A stretch of 64,000 nt of DNA from Plotosus lineatus (GCA_024760905.1 CM045750.1:16891919-16955918), one strand, 5' to 3'; positions 45,933-57,149 are shown, counted from the first letter of the stretch. Translations and numbers: made by a program. The notes: a model not told the origin generated them from the sequence alone.

Positions 45933-46306
45933 CCCCAATTCCAAAATGTTTGGAAGCTATGTGAATGTTAATAAAAATAGAATATTGTTATTGAAAAATA
46001 TTATGATCCCATATCCGCAATAGAATGTTGTTAGTGAGACTTTTAGTAATTTATGGGAGAAAAAAAAAATCTAATTTTAAATTTGATGGCAGGAACATGT
46101 TTCAAAAATTGAGACAAGTGCAACAAAGGGCTGGAAATTAAGTGGTCCTAAACACAAACGGCGGGAAAACATTTTTTGCACCTAATTTGTGTAATTTTGT
46201 ACACACACAGTAATTACTGCAAGCATTCCTGAGCAAATGCAGTGTTTCGCATGACACAATCATGCCCGTTTTCTATGTAATGTTACCTGAGTGTCCAAAG
46301 ATAATT

Positions 46307-46554
46307 CATTCATTCATTTTCTGAGCCGCTTAATTGTAATTAGGGTCACGGGGAGGCTGGTGCCCCTCTCAGCCGACTCTGGGTGAGTGAGGTGTACACC
46401 CTGGACAGCTCGCCAGGCCATCGCAAGGCAGAAACACATTGACGGCTATGCAGCCTACTCTTTATGAAAGTCAATAATAGTTTTTACATTCCTCTCACCA
46501 TAGACAGTGAGAGACATGGCCAGCCATTGATAACCCAGTTAGCTGCACTGGGGA
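46307..46554 (-). mobile_element. SINE-X copy, 5'-truncated, minus strand
   Basis: The perfect 13-bp duplication tccaaagataatt flanks it at 46294..46306 and 46555..46567. Read in reverse: (TGAA)n tail, SINE-V tail (gagccgcttaattgtaatta to gacagctcgccaggcc), then SINE-R body (catagacagtgagagacatgg to agttagctgcactgggg). Confidence 0.9.
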
Positions 46555-46597
46555 TCCAAAGATAATTGGTAGCCAATATTAATTTGCAGTTGTGTCC

Positions 46598-46955
46598 ATG
46601 GGTGGCAAGGTGGTGTCTTGGTTCACACCACTGCACAAATGTACATTTTACCGCAAGAAAGTCCTGGATTTAAGCCCCAGATTTGGTAAGGGTGTTCCTG
46701 TGTAGAGTTTATATGTTACTGTATGTGGTTTTCATGCTTATGTAGTTTTCTTTCAGGTATTCTGGTTTCTTCCCATACTACAAAGACATGCATTAGGCTA
46801 AGTGGCTGTTCCAAATTGTCCCTAGGTTAGAGTGAGTGTGAATGGCTGTGTATTTTGGCCCTGCAATAGTCTGGTGAGCTGTTCAATGTGTACCACACCT
46901 TCCCCCTGTGTCAGCTGAGATTGGCACAGCCTACTAACAACCCTAGTAGGAATAA
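46598..46955 (+). mobile_element. SINE-V copy
   Basis: Worn head (gggtggcaaggtggtgtctt), core (ttctggtttcttcccatac), linker (cctaggttagagtgagtg) and tail (gtctggtgagctgttcaatg to ccctagtaggaataag). Confidence 0.75.
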
Positions 46956-47430
46956 GAGCTTTGGCAGCCTTGTCCATTGCACATAGAGATTGCTCTAGAT
47001 TCTCAGAATAGTTTGATGATATATATTGAAGATGAAGAAGTATGAAAGATGAAATATTCAAAGTCTGAACTGTGCCGAGGTTCTTTTTAATATCATCAAT
47101 CATATTACTGACCCGTTACTAATTAAGCAAATTAGTTCAAAAATATTTTCTTTTTATTACCACTCACTTTTCCAGCCTTATGTTTTCAAAGTTCCAACTT
47201 TTTTGAGATGTGATGTTGTTTTAAAAGGAAATGAAACCCAAACTTAATAAAAGTTTGCATGCAGTCTGTTTCTACTGAATATCATTAATGGAAAGCTTAA
47301 AAAAAGCACTTACTCTGCACACAGGGAGGGCAACATTCTTATGCAAAAAGTAGCTAAAGGTCACATGGTGATGTTTTTGTAGACTGCATGGAACTAATTT
47401 GCATGCGAGCACTTGGTGCAGTATTCTTTC

Positions 47431-47570
47431 TTTTATGAACAAGTGCACACTTTTATGAACAAGTGCACACTTTTATGAACAAGTGCACACTTTTATGAAC
47501 AAGTGCACACTTTTATGAACAAGTGCACACTTTTATGAACAAGTGCACACTTTTATGAACAAGTGCACAC
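47431..47570 (+). repeat. 20-bp minisatellite, seven identical units
   Basis: The unit ttttatgaacaagtgcacac repeats seven times from 47431 to 47570 with no mismatch. The flanks (tttctttt before, ttctttt after) resemble the unit start. Confidence 0.98.
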
Positions 47571-47666
47571 TTCTTTTAATGTATGCAAACAGACTTGTGT
47601 ATGATTTGTAATTGAGCCTACGTCATTTAATTTTATTTAGAAGTTCACTAGTTTATGTGTAATTTG

Positions 47667-48030
47667 GGCAGTGGTGGTCTAGTGGGAGAGGGCGCTGGAT
47701 TGCTGATCCAAAGGATGGGGATTCGAGTCCCACTCTCCACAGGGTTGTCACTGCCCCCCACCCCCCACCCCCCCAGTGCAGCTAACTGGGTTATCAAAGG
47801 TGGGCCATGTCTCTCACTGTCTATAGTGAGAGGCATGTAAAAGAACCATTGCTGACATTCGTAAAGAGTAGGCTGCAAAGTCGTCAACGTGTTTCTGTCC
47901 CTTGCTAAAAAGGGTTGTGACAGGAACGGCATCCAACGTAAAAACCTCTGCCAAATCAAACGTGCGAATCAGATGATTCGCTGTGGCGACTCCTGAGTAA
48001 AAGGGAAAAAGCCTAAAGGAAGACAGACAG
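47667..48030 (+). mobile_element. SINE-R copy 3, full length
   Basis: A 20-bp duplication (actagttta-t/c-gtgtaatttg) with one mismatch flanks it at 47647..47666 and 48031..48050. Head, body, leader piece and RTE 3' piece are in order, and the tail is agacagacag. It holds a poly-C stretch after the head. Confidence 0.9.
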
Positions 48031-48217
48031 ACTAGTTTACGTGTAATTTGTTACTTTAATATCTGTATACTGTTATATTTGTCATTAACATGCCTTATAT
48101 AAACTGCTTGATTCAGATCTTATTCTTGTGATTTCTCACACTTGCAAGGGAAACAGCAGCCCTTTCAAATTGGCTAATGCAAACTATCAAATGAATTTTA
48201 CACAGCAAGTTTAAAAC

Positions 48218-49553
48218 TGGTCACACTGTCATTGCCACATGGGTGTTGAAGTCTCCCAGTAATGCAGGAGTCCCCAGGAGGGTTGTTCTCCAACACACAC
48301 CCCTAAAGACACTAAAAATTGTGGGAACTCTGAACTGTCACTTGATGCATAAGCACAAACAACAGTCATGACCCATGTCCCCCACCTGAAGTCAGAGGGA
48401 GGCTACCCTTTTCATCAACCAGGGAGAACTCAAACATTTAGGCTTCAGCTGCCACCCAACTCCCAGCACACCTGATGCCTATAGCCTCTACCACCTACCA
48501 CAGGTGGTGGGTCCATGGGAGGGCAGACCCATGTCTTCTTTTCGACCTGGGCCTGGCCAGGCTCCATCGGCAAAAGCCAGACCACCAGGCGGTTTGCCTT
48601 TGAGCCCTTCCCCCAGGCCTGACTCCAGGGGGGGACCCTGGTAACCCACATCCAGGCAAAGGAAACCATGTCCTTTTGTCTTTAGGTGCAGCGGCGGCAT
48701 TGAGGGGTCTGGGGGTTTTGGCCATAGGATCTCGTCTCTGCTTTTTGCGGGTTGACGTTGTCCTTTTGACTTCATCGATCCAGGATCTCCAACTCTCATT
48801 GGAGCAATTTGCAGCTGAGTGCAAAACAGCTGAGATAAGAATCAGTACCTTCAAATCTAAGGCCATGGTTCTCCGACAGAAAAGTATGGAAAGCACCCTC
48901 CGGGTCTGGAATGAGGTCTGTTCCAAGTAGAGGCGTTCAAGTGTCTCATGGGGCTTGCTCACGACTGAGGGAAAATTAAAGCTTGAGAACCACGGGCGAA
49001 TTGCTGCAGCCTTTGCTGTAAAGCGGAGCTTGTACTGGTCCTTTGTGACCAAGGGCCTGAGACGCAGGGGAAAGCTTTCAATTTACCAGTTGATCTACAT
49101 TCCAACCCTCACTTATGGTCACAAGCTATGGGTATTGACCAAAAGAACAAGATCATGGATACAAGCGACTGAAATGTACCTCTTTTGCAGAATAGTTGGG
49201 CTCTCCCTTTGAGATGGGGTGAGAACCTCATCCATCCTGGAGGGGCTTGGAGTACAACCACTGCTTCTCTGTATTGAGACTCAAGTTGAGGTGGCTCGGG
49301 CATCTGATCAGAATGCCTCCTGAACACCTACCTGGTATGGTGTTTCAGACATGTCAAACTGGGAAGAGACCCCGGGGTCGACACAGAACACGCTGGAGGG
49401 ACAATGTCCCTCGGCTAGTCTTGGAACGCCTCAGTGTCCCCACCTGGAAGAGCTGGAGGAAGTGGCTGGGGAGAGGGCTATTTGGACCTTACTGCTTAGG
49501 TTGCTGCTCCCATAACCCGACGCCCGTTTAAGCGGGAGATGATGATGATGATG
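48218..49553 (+). mobile_element. Rex3 (RTE clade) copy with 5' inversion
   Basis: The 3' part, 48672..49553, is plus-strand Rex3 ending at the stop and a (GAT)n tail. The 5' part, 48218..48671, is Rex3 in reverse: it starts in the endonuclease region (tgttgaagtctcccag) and runs toward the element 5' end (ccaggcctgactccagg, then gtaacccacatccaggc). Most of the middle is missing. Candidate duplications are aagtttaaaactg at 48207..48219 and aagttcaaaagtg at 49554..49566 (11 of 13 match). Confidence 0.8.
48720..49530 (+). pseudogene. Rex3 reverse transcriptase C-terminal part
   Basis: The frame reads DVVLLTSSIQDLQLSLEQFAAEC, so it starts just after the catalytic YADD box. Then RISTFKSKAMVL follows and, after a frameshift near 48930, KLSIYQLIYIPTLTYGHKLWVLT, RTRSWIQATEMYLFCRIVGLSL, LRWLGHLIRMPPEHLPG, GKRPRGRHRTRWRDNVPRLVLERL and a stop just before the tail. 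Several indels and stops break it. The very short distance from stop to tail is typical of RTE elements. Confidence 0.82.
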
Positions 49554-50048
49554 AAGTTCAAAAGTGCAAGTAAAAGACATCTGATAATGAAAACATGTGC
49601 ATTCATGTGTAACAGGAGAGTTTGGAAGGCTTGCCTTTTATTTCATTTTAAAGTTTAAAATTATCTTACTTTTTTATAAAATTGTAAAATGTCTCACTCT
49701 CAAGATTTCATGTTCTGTCGCGAATTGAATCTTTTGTTTATCAGATTTGCCAATCATTGTATTCCATTTTTATTTATATATTACAGTCTCATAACTTTTT
49801 TGGAATTGGGGTTGGAGTAAGGTTTGAACTAGAGTGCCGACTGGTGTGACACTTTGCTTGTACAGTATTGAACTATGAAATTCGCTAAAAGAGGTGTGTT
49901 ATTTTGATATAAGTAGTCAGAAGCAGCTAATCAAGCAAAATTAAATACTTAGCTCACCTTTAACCAAAGATATAGTTGAATGCCTCTAAATATATTTATA
50001 TTTGTCTTACCCAAACAATGAAACAGTAAGATCCCAAAACTGTTGTAA

Positions 50049-50461
50049 TACCCCCATTTCACTGGACTACGGCATGCAAGGATCGTAGCGAAAACACAGT
50101 CTACAGAAGAGCTTCGGCATTTTTACACGGAAAATGGGTGAAAGTGCGACGGAAAAGTGGAAATTCTTACACTATCGGAACGTTCACAGCATGTGCGGAA
50201 CAGGTACACCAAAGTACACCAAGGTGACCCCACGGAACACTCATGGAATTCTTCTCCGCGGACGTGCTTTTGAACATGTTCAACAGCTCGTTCACGGAAT
50301 ATTTTGGCCTGCCGGAAGCTTACGGAAGTGGTGGAAGACTTGAGGAATAACTACGGAATCACACAGAATGACCAGGAAGATGAGGGAGTAATTGCGGAAC
50401 GTTTGCGGATGACAATGTTTTTGCTTCTGTAAGTGTGCCGTGCTCCAGTGAAATAGGGGTA
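50049..50461. mobile_element. PIF/Harbinger-like MITE, 413 bp
   Basis: The ends tacccccatttcactgga and, reversed, tacccctatttcactgga are near-perfect inverted repeats. The 3-bp duplication TAA at 50046..50048 and 50462..50464 is the size and sequence typical of PIF/Harbinger. The inside is rich in cggaa motifs and non-coding. Confidence 0.75.
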
Positions 50462-50464
50462 TAA

Positions 50465-51640
50465 ATCTGTATTTCGTAGAAAGAATCACACTCTCTGATT
50501 GTAGCCACGATTCACCCACATATTACAGAGATCCAAAAGCACACTGGTTTTTGGCAGCAATTTTAAGAAATAATTATGAACGTTTTCAAAGCATAATAAT
50601 TTTCCTACAGGTGAGTGCTTTGCATGACAGCTGGTCACTTCAGTTCAGTGCTTCCTAACCTGGGAAAGCAGCAAGAAACACTGGCACAGCCCTACAGATA
50701 ATAAAACCTTACAATAACGAGATACAACAGTAACAAAACTGTGAAAACAGCTGCCAGAGGTTATAAATGGCTTTGAACGAGCCATGAATGGATTATTCTG
50801 CAGTGTCATCTTCAGTTTACAAATTAGGTAATCACCTATATTGAAAAAGAGCTGGGAGAATGCATAGCTTATTATTGCAATAATTCACTAGCCGTATTTA
50901 TTGCTCTGATATTATTCCCTTTGCTCATTATACGCGAGTGTTAATTTGTGGTTGTCTTTAAATAGGTTTGCATCCGGAGCTTATCTCTTTACAGTGTATT
51001 GCTCATAGCCCACATTCAGTGCTGGAGTCCACATTTCTGTCGGATTTCTTCTGAGGCGGCACCTTTCCTCACCGCTCTGATTCTGCAGCCTCCTCCACAC
51101 TTCTCTCTATCTCTCTTTCTCATATCCCATGTGAGAGAGCAGCTTCTGTGAAAAGCATCCATTATGGCTGGATGCATAGTCGCCTGTGTTGTGAGCGAGG
51201 GAGTTGGCACTCCTCAATGCCCACCTGCACAGGAAGCCCAAACACTAAGAGCATGACAGCTGAATGCCCCATTCCTCCCCTTCCAATGCCCCCCTCCTTC
51301 TTTGCTCGGCCTTCATGTCAACCGGCTCTTTGTCTGCATCTGATAACATCAAACATGACTGAAATAAGAGCATTCTGGTTAGAGAGTTAAAAGAACCCAA
51401 CAGTGTCCATCCCCTCTGTGTCTCTTTTGTATTCAGTAAAAAAAAAAAAAAAAATCAAACATTTAAGTATCCATATTTGAAACAATGCAAATGGACCTAT
51501 GATACACTTTTGAGGGCTTCTACAGTTGTATGGCTACTACATCTATCTAGACTTGCAACTACATAGTGAACAAAACACAGTAGGGTTTTATGTTATAAAC
51601 AGAAAAAAATCCTCTGATTTGAAAAATGTTTATTCTAATA
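50465..51640. other. No recognised feature
   Basis: Unique-looking sequence with an A run at 51439..51454. No supported open frame. Confidence 0.5.
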
Positions 51641-52086
51641 TAGTGATCCTTCGCCACTTCGTGCTTCAGTTTCTGCGGCTTCAGTGCATCGGGGGGTTTT
51701 CAAAAATATTCATCAAGAAATAAAAAATTAAGGAAAAATAGGGGAAAGTTAAGGAAAATGCCACAAAACAAGGCCAATTATGCAAAAAAAAAAAAAAAAC
51801 CCAAAAAAACAAATAAACAACCCAAAACCCCTCAACAAAACTACTTACATTACTTACGCATCTGCATGTGTGTGTATTTATATTTTATTTACATCTTATG
51901 CATTATTTTTAAATATTTAATTGTTATTATAAGCATTTATAACATTGAATAGGTATTTATTGATATTATATACACATATACATGTAGATATATGTCAGTC
52001 AGGGGGGGTCAATCCTACTTTTCGGAAATCGGTGGTTGCGGGAGGGGTCTCGGTCTCCATTAACCACGGAATGTGAGGGGTCCCTG
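51641..52086 (+). mobile_element. MITE-A copy
   Basis: Left end tagtgatccttcgccacttc (first base changed), right end tgtgaggggtccctg before TA. At 52087..52160 a second partial right end (cattaactggagagagtgag) suggests a short local duplication. Confidence 0.75.
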
Positions 52087-52177
52087 TATGAGTACTGTAT
52101 ATAGAATATACAGTATGTTCCTCAGTCCCCATTAACTGGAGAGAGTGAGGGATCACTGTATACCACAGCAATTTGCT

Positions 52178-52435
52178 GGGGCATTTCTGTGTCGAGTTTG
52201 CATGTTGTACCCATGCTTGTGAGGGTTTCCTAAAGGAACCCTGGTTTCCTTCCATAGTCCAAACACATGTACATTAAGCAAATTGGCTGCTCCATGGTGT
52301 GGATGTCAGTGTGAATGGTTATGTGTGTTGGCTCTGTTATGATCTAGTGAGATGTCCAGGGGGTGCCCTGCCTTTGCCAAGAGTCGAGTGAGATAGGGTC
52401 TAGCTTCTTCATGACCTTAGTAGGATTAAGAGCTT
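52178..52435 (+). mobile_element. SINE-V copy, head missing
   Basis: Core (gtcgagtttgcatgttgtac, then tttccttccatagtcc), linker and tail (gatctagtgagatgtccagg to cttagtaggattaag). Confidence 0.7.
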
Positions 52436-53804
52436 GGGTTTGGTTCCTGTGAAAGACATGTGGTCACATATACAAACTAAATCTACACCTCAAAATCGTG
52501 AAATAAGTAATGTTGTAGTATAATTGGTATTTTGCAATGAAATGATTGATTCCTAGATCATATTCGATTTGATTATATTCAGTATTGTCACTGACCAGAC
52601 TACAAGTACAAAACCAGCAAATTGCATAGAGACAAGAATAGCATGATGTAACTTCGGGGTATATGAATAAGTTCCAATGCATACAGGGATCTCTTATCAT
52701 TTACAGAAAAGTGCATGCTATCAGGATGTCTGTGTGGATTCGGCTGATGAAACTAGGGCATGCTGTTTTTCCCCCTCCCTCATTAGAGCTGCAAGCCATT
52801 GTGACCCATCTCCCAATCTCCCTTTGGTCTCAGTCCTGTTTTTTTTAATATGAAAGAAACTACACCCATCAACCAAATCATCAGCCTGAATTATGTGTTC
52901 TCACATTGTAGAGCTGCACCTAGAGGCGTGAGCTTTGGCACTCCGCTCCACTTTTAAATTCACACAGAACGGGATGTTGTCTCTCTCTCTCTCTTGATAT
53001 CGCTCTCCTCCCCCCTCTCTCTCTCCCTTGCTTTTTATCTTCCTCTCTTTTCCTTCCCCATTCGTGTCTGCTATTAAAATGACCCCAGCCATTCTCATCC
53101 GTTGCTATTTTCACTGAAGTGCTCTTCAGCTCTCTTACAGATAAGGGATATTATTTCTTTCTCATTATTGGCCACTGCTTATGATTGACAAATATTCATG
53201 AAAACAAGGGTCCATTTATTTTGCAACATCATCTCATAATATAAAAGTACGGACATGAAAAACTGTTTGGGGACGCCCTCCACCACTACCACCACCATTT
53301 CAAAAATAAATAAATAAATGAATAAAAAGCCAATTTCTTGAGCTGTGGGTTTCTGTGGTGCACACGGTAGACTAAATCGTGTCATGTGGCGCGGCTCTGA
53401 TGTGTTGCGACCTGTGGAGGGAGTACCATCTGGACGATTAAAACCTGAGGAACACGGCTGCTGTAAAACCCAAAAGAGGACGGTTTGCTTTTGTTGCATG
53501 ACAGCATTGTGTAAAATGAATGTTATGTTCAATGCAGAAAGAAATCTTAGTATACAAGTAAATCCCAAATGGAAGGAACTTTTATAAACATGCTGAATAG
53601 TAAAAACTGTACACAAAAAAGCTGGTACGATACTCGCTCAGAAAAAGCATAAATCTTAAGCCCCCAGTGTGCCGTACTGCAGAAGATTTCTAGCCTGGGA
53701 AAGAAGACAAAGTTTTAACAATTAAAAATCCAGAACATCCCCCAATGAAATATATAAATAGCTCTCGAACAATCCTCTACTAAATATATTTTTACTCTCA
53801 CGCC
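52436..53804. other. No recognised feature; CT-rich patch
   Basis: A (CT)n-rich patch lies at 52979..53030. The 145-codon minus frame at 53179..53616 resembles no protein I know. Confidence 0.5.
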
Positions 53805-54418
53805 AAAACACTTAATCCTATTACAGTTGCAGGGACGCAGGAGCCTGTCTCAGCTACATTGGGTGGATGTGGTACACCTTGAACAGCTCACTAGCCCATT
53901 GCAGGGCTGATACACACAAACACAATAATTCACACTCACACCCAGCAGCTACTTTGACTTGCCAATTCACCGATCCACCTGTGCATGTGTTTGGATTGCC
54001 ATGGTTTGGACATGTGCAGAGGAGGGATAGTGAGTCTATTGGTAGTAGGATGCTGAGATTGGAACAACCAGGCAGAAGACGTAGAGGAAGACCAAAGAGA
54101 AGATCTATGGATGTGGTGAAGGAGGACATGAAGGTACAGTAGATGGTGTAAGAGAAGACGAGGCAGAGGATAGGATGAGATGGAGGCAGATGATTTGCTG
54201 TGGCGACCCCTAAAGGGAACAGCGGAAAGGAAAAGAAGACCTGTGCATGTCTTTGGACTGTGGTAGGAAACTGGAGTACCCAGAGGAAACCCATGCAGGC
54301 ACAGGGGGAATATGGAAATTCCACAGGGATATGCCCTTGCCAAGCCTGGGAATTGAACCATGGACATTCTAGCTGTAAGGTAGATATGCCAATCACTACA
54401 TTACCTTGTAGCTCTACT
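53805..54418 (-). mobile_element. SINE-V copy split by RTE copy 4
   Basis: Tail and linker lie at 53805..53998 (acttaatcctattacagttgc to ttggattg). Core and head continue at 54239..54418 (gactgtggtaggaaactgg to atcactacattaccttgtagc). Confidence 0.8.
53999..54238 (+). mobile_element. RTE-clade LINE copy 4, last 240 bp
   Basis: A 22-bp duplication with two mismatches flanks it (53977..53998 and 54239..54260). The body covers only the last coding part (WFGHVQRRDSESIGSRMLR, then RGRPKRRSMDVVKEDMK, then RWRQMICCGDP and stop) and the family 3' end gcggaaaggaaaagaag. Confidence 0.92.
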
Positions 54419-54579
54419 AAATATACAAGTATGGATTTTCCAGAACACTGCTGAATGGAAAATATGGACTTCTCAAAGGAAACGCAGTATGTAAATAAAT
54501 AAATCCAGCATAGCATTAGTTCATTCCCAGAAACAGCTATTCGCAAAGAGCGTGAATAAAAACGAGCTATATGTCTCAT

Positions 54580-54918
54580 TCACTCTCTTTTGCGAAGCTG
54601 TTGGAAGGTTCAAGCCTATCTCTGCCAACACCTGGGGATGGCAGGGTAGACCCTGAACAGCTTGCCAGACCATCAAAGAATCGACACACTCAACCATTTC
54701 ACATTTACACCTAGGGGCAATTTGAACAGCTAATTAGCCTAATATGCATATCTTTGGACTGCAGAAGGAAATTTTAGTACCCAGTGGAAACTCGTGCTTG
54801 CACGGGGAGAGTATACGAGCTTTACACAAAAAATGCCCTCGCTGAGCCTGTGACTCAAATCCTGGACCTTCTAGCTTGAGGCAGACCTGCTTACCACTAC
54901 ACCACTGAGCTGCCCAAA
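54580..54918 (-). mobile_element. SINE-V copy, minus strand
   Basis: Tail (ttcaagcctatctctgcc), linker (cacctaggggcaatttgaac), core and head (accactacaccactgagctgcc) are complete. Confidence 0.78.
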
Positions 54919-54961
54919 AACTGTAATTACTGTCCATGTAATCTCTAGACAGAAACACCAT

Positions 54962-55032
54962 GACGGAGCCTTGAACCCAGGACCTTCTTGCTGTGAGGCA
55001 GACATGCTAACCACTACTCCACCACCCCGCAA
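54962..55032 (-). mobile_element. SINE-V head fragment, minus strand
   Basis: Only the head remains: gaacccaggaccttcttgctg to aaccactactccaccacc. Confidence 0.7.
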
Positions 55033-55131
55033 TATTTGAACTCTGTAAATGGATATTATCATATATTAAATAATTGCTATAACCATACTCAGATAACATG
55101 ATGAAATAAAAAATTTATTGAAACAACACAG

Positions 55132-55480
55132 GAGCAGTGGTGGCCTGATAGTCGGGTGCTGGATTACTGATCCCAAGGTTGGGGGTTCAAGCCCCACTAT
55201 CATCAGGATGGAACTGCTGTCCCCCTCCAGTGCAGCTAACTGGGTTATCAAAGGCCAGCCATGTCTCTCACTGTCTTTAGTGAGAGGCATGTATAAGAAC
55301 CATTGCTGACTTTCATCAAGAGTAGGCTGTATAGCTGTCAGCGTGTTGCTGCCCTGTGATGGCCTGGTGAGCTCTCCTGGGTGTACTCTGACCTTGCTCA
55401 GAATTGGCTGAGATGGGCACTAACCTCCCGGTGACTATAATTAGGATTAAGCGGTTCAGGAAGTGAACAAATGAATGACA
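55132..55480 (+). mobile_element. SINE-X copy, full length (reference copy)
   Basis: Head ggagcagtggtggcctgatag, body (aactgggttatcaaaggcc, ccattgctgactttcatc), then a smooth change into the SINE-V tail at about 55350 (gatggcctggtgagctctcc) and an end aacaaatgaatgac. It is the most complete copy of the hybrid architecture. Confidence 0.85.
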
Positions 55481-55493
55481 ATAGCATGGCAAT

Positions 55494-55785
55494 ATAGTGG
55501 TGATGTGGTGTGCCCAGGACCAGGATTTGAACCCAGGACTTTCTTGGCGTGAGGCAGATGGGCTGTTTCAATATTTTTTTTTTTTTTTTTTTTTATATAT
55601 ACACCTTTCCTTCCACAATCTAGAAAAATGGGATCTAGGGGTGAGATTGTGAGTGGTTATGTGTGGAATGGCTTGGCGAGCTGTTCAGGGCATACCCCAC
55701 TCTCACCCCAATGTCGGCTGAGATAGATGCCAGTCTCCCCACAGCCTTAATTAGGAATAAGCGGCTTAGAAAATAGACGAATGAG
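55494..55785 (+). mobile_element. SINE-V copy, core mostly lost
   Basis: Head (tatagtggtgatgtgg, then gatttgaacccagg), a T run at 55574..55593 in place of most of the core, then linker and tail (ggcttggcgagctgttcagg to taattaggaataagc). Confidence 0.65.
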
Positions 55786-56288
55786 CACAACAGGACCACA
55801 TGCCTTTCTAAACGGATGCTGAGCTGTCAGATTTCTTTTCATACGAGTGGTCACAGATGTGGTCAATTTTAGTAAACACATTATTGTCCATCAAAGCTGA
55901 TGTATGACATATTTGGAGTACGAACACTTTCTGCTGGATGTCTGAACAAGACATTTACAAATCATATGAGGCAGCCAAAGATATTTTATTAAAAAAAAGG
56001 GAGACAAATGTTATCAAAACAAAGTCATTGTACTGCGATCAACAGCTAATTTCTCTTCGACCCATGCTATTAATGTAATGATGTGGGCTACGATTCCCCT
56101 GTGGGAACGATACCAACTGAAAACAAAAACACTCTTATTTTGAATGTAATAATAATAATCCAAAAAAATTTATATATTTAAATATTCTACTTCCAAGGCC
56201 ACACACATTACTTTTTAACCTGAAATATCAGTATATCACTTCCAGTTACTGTTTCCCTAATGTGGTTTCTTTATTGTTTGACTGAATA

Positions 56289-56632
56289 CAGGGATCCCTC
56301 GCTACTTTGCGTTTCAATTCATACGGCTTCAGTGCATCATGTTTTTTTTTCTTTTTTTAAATATTCATCGATTAAAAAATAAGGAAATTAAGTAAGAATG
56401 GAAAATGCCGCAAAACAAGGCCAATTATGCAAAAAAAAAAAAAACCCTCATCAAAACAACTTACATTTTTATGTGAGGTGCACATCTGAGCGCATGCGCA
56501 CATCTGTATATGCGTGTATTTATATATTATTTACATCTTGTGCATTATTTTTGAATGTTTAATTGTTATTATCAGCATTTATATCACTGAACGTGTATTT
56601 ATTTGATATTTTATATACACATACTTGTACGC
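56289..56632 (+). mobile_element. MITE-A copy, right end cut by SINE-V
   Basis: It starts cagggatccctcgctacttt after TA and follows the family to attttatatacacatac, where a SINE-V begins. The stretch before it (55786..56288) has no recognisable content. Confidence 0.78.
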
Positions 56633-56835
56633 GGCGGCACGGTGGCGTAGTGGTTGGCACGTCCGCCTCACAGCAAGAAGGCCTGGGTTTGATTCCCGGA
56701 CTGGGCGTTTCTGTGTGGAGTTTGCATGTTCTCCCCATGCATGTGGGTTTCCTCCGGGTACTCCAGTTTCCTCCCATGGTCCAAAAATATGCACAGTAGG
56801 CTAATTGGCTGTACTAAATTGCCCGTAGGTTCACA
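56633..56835 (+). mobile_element. SINE-V copy, well conserved, tail missing
   Basis: Head cggcggcacggtggcgtagt with A box tggcgtagtgg and B box ggtttgattcc, then a complete core to aattgcccgtaggt. It is among the least diverged heads in the window. A core scrap (gagtttgcatgttctccc) recurs at 56914..56935. Confidence 0.8.
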
Positions 56836-57111
56836 TCATGCAGAAGGCAATGGCATACCATTGCACTATCCTTGCCAAAAAACCTCCATGAAGATGATAA
56901 TCAATAATCAAGGAGTTTGCATGTTCTCCCTGGGCATGTGAGGAATTTCTCTGTATTTCATTGGGGGCTTCATTAGGGCTCTCTACAGACCACGCATGTT
57001 CTTCCACTGCAGACTTTGTACAATATATCTGTAAGTAGCTTCTTTTGTGCACAGGGGCGTTCTTACACTAAAGAGGTTGAGGGGTTTTATTTACACTGAA
57101 GATTATATGTA

Positions 57112-57112
<1 letters not shown>

Positions 57113-57149
<37 letters not shown>
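57113..57149. repeat. (CA)n microsatellite
   Basis: About 18 CA units. Confidence 0.95.

Larger units (their letters stand above)
45933..49813. mobile_element. DNA transposon remnant, about 1 kb, enlarged to 3.9 kb by insertions
   Basis: The ends aaccccaattccaaaatg and, at the right, cttttttggaattggggttgg are inverted, an end pair I know from a common teleost DNA transposon (superfamily not certain). Interior pieces of that element persist at 45960..46160, 46960..47280 and 49610..49780 (including ccaacttttttgagatgtg). Inside lie a SINE-X, a SINE-V, a minisatellite, a SINE-R and a Rex3 copy. No transposase is visible. Confidence 0.7.

Noticed and set aside
47431..47570. CRISPR-like array
   Set aside because: The 20-bp units are contiguous with no spacers, and the host is a vertebrate. 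It is a minisatellite.
48445..49052. Minus-strand frames of 74 to 185 codons
   Set aside because: They cover the inverted Rex3 5' leader and the antisense of the Rex3 3' part. No conserved protein reading.
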